The notes under the pieces are model-generated. The model did not search any database and was not told where the DNA came from. It saw only the letters and a program-made list of their open reading frames with translations. A stretch of DNA of 5,931 nucleotides from Candidatus Cloacimonadota bacterium (GTDB lineage: Bacteria > Cloacimonadota > Cloacimonadia > Cloacimonadales > Cloacimonadaceae): NCBI GenBank assembly GCA_016875595.1, contig VGPI01000132.1, positions 1-5,931 of the forward strand. The letters are read 5' to 3'. The position numbers and the translations under genes were made by a program. Shown piece after piece: positions 1-5,931 of this stretch (within the stretch, counting starts at the first letter, position 1; each line of letters begins with the position of its first letter).

Positions 1-2175
1 GGTTTCTATGTGACGCAGTCCCCAGCTTATGCCATGCCTAATTACGTCATCCGCATGAAGCATACCACGGCTACCGATGTGTCAATAATTCACACAGCAA
101 CCGGAATGAGCACGGTTTACAATAATACGGGTTACTTGCCTCCGGCCGGAAACTGGAATATGCTGACTCTTAACACGCCCTTCCTCTGGAATGGTACGGA
201 TAATATCGTGGTAGATTTTGCCTTTGGTATCGTCAACCCCAATTACAGCTCAACCGGCCAATGCCGCGTCTATACAGCCACCAATGGATATCGTCATTGG
301 CAGAGTGATAGCGTTGATCAAACGACTAACTTCACCGGTGGAGCTGTCTTGAATACTAAACCACAGATCAGAATGGTGTTTGCACCTGTTGTTGGTAATG
401 ATCCTGCTATTGCTGTCAATCCAACCACTATTAATGAAACTTTGGTTCCTGATCAATCCGTGCAGAGAACAGTGACAATCTCGAATACCGGAACTGCCAC
501 TCTCAACTGGCAGATTGGTGGAATGAATAGCTGGGTGACGGTAAATACAAGTAGTGGCAACATCACAGCCGGTCAAAACCAAAATATCTCACTATCCCTC
601 ACTTCTGATGGATTAAGTGATGGCGTTTATAACCAGACACTTACCATAACCTCAAATGCAACCAACAATCCAAATGTGAATGTCAATATCTCTATGACGG
701 TGTTCAATCCATTTCCCAATCAGCCACGCTATGTTGCTGAATTTGAACCGATGGCGGCAGCGCTAATCCGTTATCCTTTGGGGATACCTTATACCATCGT
801 CAGAGAGCTGGCAGCGGACAACCTACTTTATACAGTGGTCTCAAGTGCCAATCAAACGACTGCTTACAACAACTATGTGTCCAATAACGTCAATATCGCT
901 AATTGCCGCTGGATCATCGCTGCTTCCGATTCATACTGGATCAGGGATTATGGTCCGTGGTTCATTATGGACGGTAATAACGAGATGAAGGTAGTGGATT
1001 TCGCATATAATCGTCCGAGACCTACTGATGATGCCATTCCTGCCGCCGTTGCCAACAATCTGGGTATTGGCATCTATCAATCAGGCATAATCCACTCCGG
1101 TGGTAATATCATGACCGATGGCGAAGGCAAGGCAATGTCCACCAATCTGGTACTGACCGAGAATCCCTCCCTGACTCAGAGCCAGGTCAATATGATCATG
1201 CAAAACTATCTGGGAGTGACAGAGTATCAGCTTTACAACGATCCCAATGGTACTTATATCAATCATATTGACTGCTGGGCAAAGATACTTGATGTGGATA
1301 AGGTCATGATCCGTTCTGTACCACCTTCTCATTCTCAGTATGGCCAGATTGAAGCGGTCGTGACAAGCTTCCAGTCCAAGACCAGTAGCTGGGGAACTCC
1401 CTATCAGATCTTCCGGGTCAATACACCAAATAATGAACCCTACTCCAATGCCTACATTCTGAACAAGAAGATCTTTGTGCCTCTGATGAATAACGCCAAT
1501 GATGCAGCGGCTATCACAGCATTTCAGAACGCCATGCCGGGATACTCCGTAATTGGATTTCTTGCGGGAACAAATGCCTGGGCTTCCACCGATGCCATAC
1601 ACTGCCGGATCAATGCGATACCTGACCAACAAATGATCCATATCCACCATATACCCCCCCAGAATATCGCTTCCGGAATCACTGTCGAAATCGAAACTAT
1701 GATCACCAATCATAATGCGCTCATTCCTGGCGATGTCTATGTCGCTTGGCGTCATAACCCAACAGATCCTTGGACGCACACGCAAATGACAAATACCAGT
1801 GGTATTTTATGGGCAGCGTCAATACCCACTCCCGATCTGGGACAGACTCTATATTACATGATCAACGCCCAGGATACTTCTCTCCGTCAAAGGACAGTAC
1901 CGTTATGCGGAAAAGACGATCCGTTCAAAGTGCTTGTAACCCAGGTAGGATATATGCCACCACCAGAACCAATATTGAATTTCACAAATGACACTGCTTC
2001 TCTGTCCTGGACCCCTATTCCACATGCCACGTTTTACGAGATTTATGCGTGTGATACACCGGATGGTGAATTCGCATTGATCGGAACATGCAATGGGGTA
2101 TCTTGGTCGGAACCACTCAGAACCAATGTGCAGACCCGATTCTACCAGATAAAAGCGATACACCTAACTGAATAA
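1..2175 (+). CDS. Secreted multidomain peptidylarginine deiminase-like protein (PAD_porph family), 5' partial
   Basis: Probably a secreted deiminase that converts arginine (peptidyl or free) to citrulline and ammonia. The frame is open to base 1 and no ribosome binding site precedes the GTG at 10, so the true start and any signal peptide lie upstream. Numbering here counts that GTG codon as residue 1. Modules in order: an N-terminal beta-rich module (about 1-126), an Ig/ASH/BACON-like domain (131-231), the PAD_porph catalytic domain (238-537), an Ig-like domain (542-643) and a fibronectin III-like module (650-721). Visible active-site residues are W310 and D313 (WIRDYGPW), H419 and D421 (NHID), N480, and the nucleophile C532 (IHCR). 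GGN lies at 364-366. R335 and R337 (NRPR) match the P. gingivalis pair that binds the substrate C-terminus. The protein stops right after the last module, with no recognisable type IX sorting domain. The alternative is an agmatine deiminase-type activity, but the modular exported architecture and NRPR favour a peptidyl substrate. Family call is strong; substrate is inferred. Confidence 0.88.
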   Translation, partial: GFYVTQSPAYAMPNYVIRMKHTTATDVSIIHTATGMSTVYNNTGYLPPAGNWNMLTLNTPFLWNGTDNIVVDFAFGIVNPNYSSTGQCRVYTATNGYRHWQSDSVDQTTNFTGGAVLNTKPQIRMVFAPVVGNDPAIAVNPTTINETLVPDQSVQRTVTISNTGTATLNWQIGGMNSWVTVNTSSGNITAGQNQNISLSLTSDGLSDGVYNQTLTITSNATNNPNVNVNISMTVFNPFPNQPRYVAEFEPMAAALIRYPLGIPYTIVRELAADNLLYTVVSSANQTTAYNNYVSNNVNIANCRWIIAASDSYWIRDYGPWFIMDGNNEMKVVDFAYNRPRPTDDAIPAAVANNLGIGIYQSGIIHSGGNIMTDGEGKAMSTNLVLTENPSLTQSQVNMIMQNYLGVTEYQLYNDPNGTYINHIDCWAKILDVDKVMIRSVPPSHSQYGQIEAVVTSFQSKTSSWGTPYQIFRVNTPNNEPYSNAYILNKKIFVPLMNNANDAAAITAFQNAMPGYSVIGFLAGTNAWASTDAIHCRINAIPDQQMIHIHHIPPQNIASGITVEIETMITNHNALIPGDVYVAWRHNPTDPWTHTQMTNTSGILWAASIPTPDLGQTLYYMINAQDTSLRQRTVPLCGKDDPFKVLVTQVGYMPPPEPILNFTNDTASLSWTPIPHATFYEIYACDTPDGEFALIGTCNGVSWSEPLRTNVQTRFYQIKAIHLTE

Positions 2176-2179
2176 AGGA
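2175..2179 (+). promoter_or_regulatory. Ribosome binding site of coaBC
   Basis: AAGGA overlaps the TAA stop of the upstream deiminase gene and lies 7 bases before the ATG at 2187, which supports that start. No terminator hairpin fits in the 11-base gap, so read-through from the deiminase gene is possible. Confidence 0.7.
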
Positions 2180-2186
2180 TAACAGG

Positions 2187-3353
2187 ATGCTCAAAGACCA
2201 AAAAATACTGCTATGTGTGACCGGAGGGATCGCTGCCTATAAGGCAATCGATCTTGCCAGCCGCTTACATAAAGCCGGAGCAAAGGTCAAGACTGTATTG
2301 ACCGCTAATGCCAGGCAATTTGTTACCCCGTTGAACTTTGCCGCCATCACCTCCGAAAGCGTGCATACCGAGATGTTCACGGATGCCGATCCCATACCTC
2401 ATATCTCTCTTGCGGATTGGGCAGATCTGGTGGTGGTAGCACCTGCCACGGCGAATGTTATGGCAAAAGCGGTGCACGGTATTGCCGATGACTTGATGTC
2501 GTCGATGCTTCTGGCTCATACAAAGCCGATTCTTTGGGTTCCTGCCATGAACGTAAATATGTATTCACATCCAGCTACTCAGGATAACATCAATGCCCTC
2601 AGGGTTCGGGGACATCATATCCTCGAACCCATGACGGGTATGCTTGCCTGTGGTTATGAAGGCAAGGGTAAATATCCTCCCAATGATGAGGTTATCCGTG
2701 CCATTGAGACCTATCTGGAGCATACTCTGGATCTGACGGGTTTCAGGATACTGATAACTGCCGGCGCCACAGTAGAAGCCATCGATCCCATGCGGATGAT
2801 CACTAACCGCTCGTCGGGAAAAACAGGGCTGGCATTGGCAAGAGCGGCTAAGTTAAGAGGTGCCGGGGTCACTTTGATCCATGCTCATGTCACACAATCC
2901 ATTCCCTACTATCTTGATAAAGTGCTCAAAGCCGAGACCGTGGATATCATGCACAAAGCGGTACAAGCGGAATTGAAGAACCATGACTGGCTGATCATGT
3001 GTGCTGCAGTCTCGGATTATCGTCCCGCCCAGCCAAAGAAGCAGAAGATAAAGAAAGGAAAGGATTTAACCATTGACCTTGTCCCAACGCCGGATATCCT
3101 GACGGAAGCAACCAAGCATAAGACAAAGAGACAGAAGTTTATCGGCTTTGCAGCCGAGACCAATGATCACGCAGCCAATGCCAGAGATAAACTGACCCGG
3201 AAAGGGCTGGACATGATCATAGCCAATGATCTGCAGGTCGCCGGTGCCGATGCTACCGAAGTTCTTGCCATCACAACCAAGGAGAGCATTCCGATCAAGG
3301 GCGATAAACTGGATGTGGCACATCAGATACTAAGCATTATTCTGTCCTTATGA
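2187..3353 (+). CDS. coaBC: Bifunctional phosphopantothenoylcysteine decarboxylase / phosphopantothenate-cysteine ligase
   Basis: This cytoplasmic bifunctional enzyme performs two consecutive steps of coenzyme A synthesis. The CoaB domain ligates 4'-phosphopantothenate to cysteine using a nucleotide triphosphate (CTP in most bacteria), and the FMN-dependent CoaC domain decarboxylates the product to 4'-phosphopantetheine. At 388 residues it is close to the usual length of about 400. The CoaC half (about 1-180) shows TGGIAAYKA (12-20), catalytic His72 in PHISLADWAD, the flavin-side motif APATAN (85-90), PAMN with Asn122, and the active-site Cys155 in MLACGYEGKG. The CoaB half (about 185-388) shows TAGATVEAIDPMRMITNRSSGK (191-212) with Asn207, CAAVSDYRP (272-280), the lysine-rich KIKK (287-290) and GFAAET (320-325). 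All key residues of both activities are present, so it should be functional. The last four bases overlap the start of the downstream reductase gene. Confidence 0.97.
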   Translation: MLKDQKILLCVTGGIAAYKAIDLASRLHKAGAKVKTVLTANARQFVTPLNFAAITSESVHTEMFTDADPIPHISLADWADLVVVAPATANVMAKAVHGIADDLMSSMLLAHTKPILWVPAMNVNMYSHPATQDNINALRVRGHHILEPMTGMLACGYEGKGKYPPNDEVIRAIETYLEHTLDLTGFRILITAGATVEAIDPMRMITNRSSGKTGLALARAAKLRGAGVTLIHAHVTQSIPYYLDKVLKAETVDIMHKAVQAELKNHDWLIMCAAVSDYRPAQPKKQKIKKGKDLTIDLVPTPDILTEATKHKTKRQKFIGFAAETNDHAANARDKLTRKGLDMIIANDLQVAGADATEVLAITTKESIPIKGDKLDVAHQILSIILSL

Positions 3354-4102
3354 GAGATCGAATAATCCTTGTAACTGGCGCAAACAGCCAGATCGGAAGC
3401 CAAATAGCCCGAAGTCTGATCACTGCTACAGATCATCGTTTAGTTCTGTTTTATCATGATAAGACCTCCCGAATTCATGATCTAACAAGTGATTCACGGG
3501 TTTTATCGGTATCATGTGATCTATCGAATCTGGCAGAGGTAAAGAGCGCAGTCCATCAGGTGTTTGACCAATGGAAAGCATATCCCGATACATTGATCCA
3601 CACAGCCACTACCCGCAGTTACGACGCCAGATTGTTGCAGGATAGTGATCCACTTGCCTGGAAACATATCTTTCAGAGCAACGTCGATTTTACCTTTAAT
3701 TTATTACACACTCTTTTGCCCTTCATGACAATTAATGGATTTGGCAGAATAGTGATTTTTGGCTCAGACGTCACCCGAACAGGTTTGGTAAAGGGTTCTG
3801 CTTATGCTGCTGCCAAATCAGCCACGATCAATCTGGTCAAGACCATTGCCAAAGAGCATGGCAAGGACAATGTACTGGTCAATGCAATCTCACCGGGACC
3901 GGTTGAGACCGATCTGGATTCGGAATTCTGGGGACTATCCTTGGATTTCCGGAAGGAATATTTCAATCACTATCTTAATTCCGTTCCTACGGGTAAATTG
4001 GTCAGTATCAACGAGATCTATGAAACAGTATTGCTTCTGACCAGTGAAACAATATCGGGGCTTAATGGACAAGAAGTATTTGTAAATGGAGGTTTATTAT
4101 GA
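3350..4102 (+). CDS. Short-chain dehydrogenase/reductase (SDR), FabG-like, substrate unknown
   Basis: Probable cytoplasmic NAD(P)-dependent oxidoreductase of the classical SDR type, 250 residues, the usual size. The Rossmann motif near the N-terminus reads TGANSQIG (9-16), with Gln14 where classical members have the middle glycine. Asp57 (CDLS) would contact the adenine. The catalytic tetrad is complete: N111, S139, Y152 and K156 (YAAAK), followed by SPGPVETD (181-188) and a C-terminal NGG (246-248). The usual NNAG motif after strand 4 is replaced by HTAT (84-87). The ATG overlaps the coaBC stop as ATGA and has no clear Shine-Dalgarno sequence, so translation is probably coupled to coaBC. It resembles 3-oxoacyl-ACP reductases overall, but the changed motifs and absence of fatty acid synthesis neighbours make a FabG name unsafe. 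Confidence 0.9.
   Translation: MRDRIILVTGANSQIGSQIARSLITATDHRLVLFYHDKTSRIHDLTSDSRVLSVSCDLSNLAEVKSAVHQVFDQWKAYPDTLIHTATTRSYDARLLQDSDPLAWKHIFQSNVDFTFNLLHTLLPFMTINGFGRIVIFGSDVTRTGLVKGSAYAAAKSATINLVKTIAKEHGKDNVLVNAISPGPVETDLDSEFWGLSLDFRKEYFNHYLNSVPTGKLVSINEIYETVLLLTSETISGLNGQEVFVNGGLL
4088..4092 (+). promoter_or_regulatory. Ribosome binding site of the DUF3108 gene
   Basis: GGAGG lies inside the last codons of the SDR gene, 6 bases before the ATG at 4099. It is the strongest Shine-Dalgarno sequence among the gene junctions here. It fixes the start so that the protein begins with a signal peptide. Confidence 0.8.
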
Positions 4103-4863
4103 AGATCGTGGTTCTACTGCTTGTGTGGGTGAACTTTTGGATCACCCTTTTACCGGCTCAGATGCCATTTCAAAATGGAGAGAAACTTACCTTTGATATC
4201 AAGTATGGTATTGTGAGTGCAGCCGAAGCAACCATGGAAGTGAAATCATCATATTTCCAGGGTAAGCCGGTCTGGCACCTCATCATCACTACTCGCACAT
4301 ATTCGTTCTTTGATGTGTTCTTCAAGGTGAGAGACAAGGTGGAATCATGGTGGGATCAGGAGAAACTGATCCCCTACAAGTTTTCTAAAAACCTGCAAGA
4401 GGGCAAATACCGCCAACACCGCATCCACCTCTATGACCACGATCGGAAACAAACGACCTATCAAAAATGGAGCTTTTCCCGCAACCGCTATAACAACACA
4501 GAAATGAGCATCCCAGCTGGAACGCAGGATGTACTAAGTGCATTCTATTTAGTCAGAACAAAACAGCTTATCCCAGGTAAATCCGTTTATATTAATATCA
4601 CCGTAGACGGGAGATCAGTTGATACTGAGGTCATGGTGCACCGCAAAGAAACCATAAAGACCATTTTTGGTGAGCGTGAGTGCCTGGTGATCGAACCCAA
4701 ACTCAGGGGCGAAGCGGTATTCAAACAGACCGGCAGGATACTCATCTGGGTCACCAACGACTCGCATAAAATCCCGGTCAAACTTGATAGTAAGGTTAGT
4801 TTCGGTTCTTTCGTCGGCACGCTTAAATCAGCAGTTCATGTTCCGTACAAGATAGTAAATTAG
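4099..4863 (+). CDS. Exported DUF3108 domain-containing protein
   Basis: Protein of unknown function, 254 residues, predicted to act outside the cytoplasm. The N-terminus (1-20) is a short signal peptide: Lys2, a hydrophobic core, and a likely cleavage after LPA at residue 20. No other membrane segment is seen and there is no lipobox cysteine. The mature part matches the DUF3108 pattern as I know it: GEKLTFDIKYG (27-37), VRDKVESWWD (78-87), EGKYRQHR (101-108), TQDVLSAFYLVRT (142-154), the IEPKLRG stretch (198-204) and IWVTND (216-221), followed by PVKLDSKVSFGSF (226-238). The repeated short alternating hydrophobic strands suggest a beta-rich fold. No catalytic motif can be identified. The start overlaps the SDR stop as ATGA and has a strong ribosome binding site, and queA follows after 6 bases. 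The position implies co-expression with its neighbours but does not define a role. Family membership is fairly certain; function is not. Confidence 0.87.
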   Translation: MKIVVLLLVWVNFWITLLPAQMPFQNGEKLTFDIKYGIVSAAEATMEVKSSYFQGKPVWHLIITTRTYSFFDVFFKVRDKVESWWDQEKLIPYKFSKNLQEGKYRQHRIHLYDHDRKQTTYQKWSFSRNRYNNTEMSIPAGTQDVLSAFYLVRTKQLIPGKSVYINITVDGRSVDTEVMVHRKETIKTIFGERECLVIEPKLRGEAVFKQTGRILIWVTNDSHKIPVKLDSKVSFGSFVGTLKSAVHVPYKIVN

Positions 4864-4865
4864 GA
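4862..4865 (+). promoter_or_regulatory. Weak, closely spaced ribosome binding site of queA
   Basis: AGGA overlaps the TAG stop of the DUF3108 gene and lies only 4 bases before the ATG at 4870, closer than the usual optimum. Reinitiation by ribosomes finishing the upstream gene may help translation. The start is supported by the conserved QueA N-terminus, which begins a few residues later. Confidence 0.5.
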
Positions 4866-4869
4866 ATTA

Positions 4870-5895
4870 ATGCCTGACCTCACTCACATATCCAGCTATG
4901 ACTATGATCTTGATGAATCACTCATAGCTCAATATCCTCTATATGATCGGGTTACATCCCGCTTGATGGTGATCAGCCGTCAGGATCAAAGTATCAAACA
5001 TCACAGATTTTACGATATCCGTGGCTTACTGAATGGTGGAGACGTTCTCGTCCTGAATACTTCCAAGGTTTTTCCCGCCCGATTGTTTGGTAAAAAGCAC
5101 AATGGGAATCCGATAGAGGTATTGTTAATGTATGAGATCCGTCCCCACCTTTGGAAATGCATGGTGGGAGGACGGCTCAAACAACAGGTGATCGACTTTG
5201 GGGATGGCTTCCAGGGTCAGGTCTCGCTCCCAGATCATGATGGTTTTAGAGAGATCGAGTTTTACAGCGGAATCGATTTCTGGGATATGATTCACCGTAA
5301 AGGACACGTTCCACTCCCGCCCTATATCAAACGCAATGATGAGGAACGAGACCATAACTCCTATCAGACGGTCTATGCCAAAGAGACCGGATCCATTGCT
5401 GCTCCTACGGCGGGCTTTCATTTTACCGACGAGATCCTGGCGATCCTCAAATCAAATGGTATCGAGATCTGCAAAGTTGTTTTGCACGTCGGTCCAGGCA
5501 CTTTCAAACCGGTAAAGGTGGACCGTATTACGGATCACAAGATGCACACAGAATTCTGCTCGATAAGTGCCGAATGCGCTGATCTCATTAACCGAGCCAA
5601 AAGCGAGGGCAGAAGGATCATTGCAGTAGGAACGACCTCGGTTCGAACCCTGGAGAGCTTTGCTTCGGAAGGTGAACTTAAATCCGGATCAGGGTGGACA
5701 GATCTTTTCATCTATCCCGGCAAGCGGTTTCAGATCGTGGATGCCCTGATCACCAATTTTCATTTGCCCCGTTCAACCCTGCTCATGCTGATTTCTGCTT
5801 TTGCCGGATATGACCTCATCCGAAGAGCATACCAGACCGCTACTGAAGAGCGATACCGCTTTTTCAGTTACGGTGACGCCATGCTGATCCTTTGA
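4870..5895 (+). CDS. queA: S-adenosylmethionine:tRNA ribosyltransferase-isomerase
   Basis: Cytoplasmic tRNA-modifying enzyme of queuosine synthesis. It transfers and isomerises the ribosyl group of S-adenosylmethionine onto preQ1 at position 34 of GUN-anticodon tRNAs, giving epoxyqueuosine. At 341 residues it is full length for the family (about 340-360). Family motifs run through the whole protein: YDYDLDESLIAQYP (10-23), SRLMV (30-34), GDVLVLNTSKVFPARL (57-72), GHVPLPPYIKR (145-155), YQTVYA (165-170), GSIAAPTAGFHFT (174-186), HVGPGTFKPV (206-215), the HKMHTE segment (223-228), VGTTSVRTLE (253-262), TDLFIYPG (277-284), DALITNFHLPRSTLLML (291-307) and FFSYGDAMLIL at the C-terminus. No key region is missing. 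It lies 6 bases after the DUF3108 gene and its TGA overlaps the ATG of the next frame. No other queuosine genes are in the window, so any tgt or queG genes must lie elsewhere. Confidence 0.98.
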   Translation: MPDLTHISSYDYDLDESLIAQYPLYDRVTSRLMVISRQDQSIKHHRFYDIRGLLNGGDVLVLNTSKVFPARLFGKKHNGNPIEVLLMYEIRPHLWKCMVGGRLKQQVIDFGDGFQGQVSLPDHDGFREIEFYSGIDFWDMIHRKGHVPLPPYIKRNDEERDHNSYQTVYAKETGSIAAPTAGFHFTDEILAILKSNGIEICKVVLHVGPGTFKPVKVDRITDHKMHTEFCSISAECADLINRAKSEGRRIIAVGTTSVRTLESFASEGELKSGSGWTDLFIYPGKRFQIVDALITNFHLPRSTLLMLISAFAGYDLIRRAYQTATEERYRFFSYGDAMLIL

Positions 5896-5931
5896 TGAAA
5901 ACCAGAAACCGTCTCGAAGGTCAGGGTGTAG
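5895..5931 (+). CDS. Start of a downstream gene, 3' partial, unidentified
   Basis: An ATG at 5895 overlaps the queA stop by one base (TGATG) and opens a frame of 12 complete codons (MKTRNRLEGQGV) up to the window edge. TGATG junctions of this kind are common in coupled operons, and every other junction downstream of 2187 in this window is similarly tight, which supports a real gene start. There is no good Shine-Dalgarno sequence before it, as expected if translation depends on queA. The N-terminus is basic and not hydrophobic, so it does not look like a signal peptide. Twelve residues are too few to name a family. Confidence 0.5.
   Translation, partial: MKTRNRLEGQGV

Larger units (their letters stand above)
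2187..5931 (+). other. Probable operon coaBC - SDR - DUF3108 - queA - downstream frame
   Basis: Five co-directional frames are joined by ATGA overlaps at 3350-3353 and 4099-4102, a 6-base gap at 4864-4869, and a TGATG overlap at 5893-5897. There is no room for a promoter or terminator between them, apart from promoters inside coding sequence. The deiminase gene ends 11 bases before coaBC and may be the proximal gene of the same transcript. The transcript start is not in the window. Operon status is inferred from spacing only. Confidence 0.72.

Noticed and set aside
10..12. GTG at 10 as the true start of the deiminase gene
   Set aside because: The frame is open upstream to base 1 (Gly-Phe-Tyr), the sequence across it reads as mid-domain, and an exported protein should start with a signal peptide, which is absent here.
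250..582. Minus-strand open frame of 110 codons
   Set aside because: It is opposite the N-terminal and Ig-like modules of the deiminase gene, and no family or ribosome binding site is recognisable.
1654..1660. Run of seven C residues in the deiminase gene, a possible slippage or phase-variation site
   Set aside because: It encodes Pro-Pro in frame at the boundary between the catalytic and Ig-like domains. The run is short, and there is no second tract or sign of an alternative frame being used. It could matter only if reads or relatives show length variation.
1081..1785. Minus-strand open frame of 234 codons opposite the deiminase catalytic domain
   Set aside because: It lies wholly within strongly conserved plus-strand coding sequence, has no recognisable domain, is rich in Ile, Arg, Cys and His as expected of an antisense shadow, and has no supporting upstream signal.
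1770..1991. Short plus-strand open frame in another phase within the deiminase gene
   Set aside because: The in-phase deiminase frame continues uninterrupted through this region with plausible Ig-like and FN3-like sequence, so this is a shadow and not a frameshifted remnant.
3350..4102. Naming the SDR gene fabG
   Set aside because: Overall similarity is clear, but the NNAG and glycine-motif changes and lack of fatty acid synthesis neighbours make a specific name unsupported.
1..5931. Mobile element, CRISPR, defence island or biosynthetic cluster
   Set aside because: No transposase, integrase, direct or inverted repeat arrays, tRNA or defence-type domains are visible. Codon style looks even across the genes by eye, and the content is mostly housekeeping.

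Overview
The window is a densely packed, single-strand stretch of bacterial chromosome with six genes, all on the + strand. No intergenic space exceeds 11 bases, and no RNA gene, mobile element, CRISPR array or terminator is visible. The first and last genes run off the window edges. The N-terminal module of the first protein and its C-terminal fibronectin-like module resemble secreted modular proteins I associate with Candidatus Cloacimonadota or related members of the FCB group. That placement comes from memory of family style and has not been tested by a search.

Positions 1-2175 hold the 3' part of a large secreted multidomain protein with a Porphyromonas-type peptidylarginine deiminase (PAD_porph) catalytic domain. 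The domain is flanked by beta-sandwich modules. All the catalytic residues expected for this family can be read. So can an Arg-x-Arg pair at the same distance from the catalytic Asp as the pair that selects C-terminal arginine in the P. gingivalis enzyme. This is the most interesting item in the window.

Positions 2187-5895 hold a compact gene string: coaBC (coenzyme A synthesis), a short-chain dehydrogenase/reductase with two altered cofactor-site motifs, an exported DUF3108 protein, and queA (queuosine tRNA modification). Consecutive genes either overlap by ATGA or are separated by 6 bases. A further reading frame begins at 5895, overlapping the queA stop, and leaves the window after 12 codons. 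The overlaps suggest co-transcription and translational coupling. The deiminase gene ends only 11 bases before coaBC, so it may belong to the same transcript.

The genes do not form an obvious single pathway. CoaBC and QueA are housekeeping enzymes of cofactor and tRNA metabolism. The reductase and the DUF3108 protein have no assignable substrate. I found no convincing sign of a previously undescribed multi-gene system.
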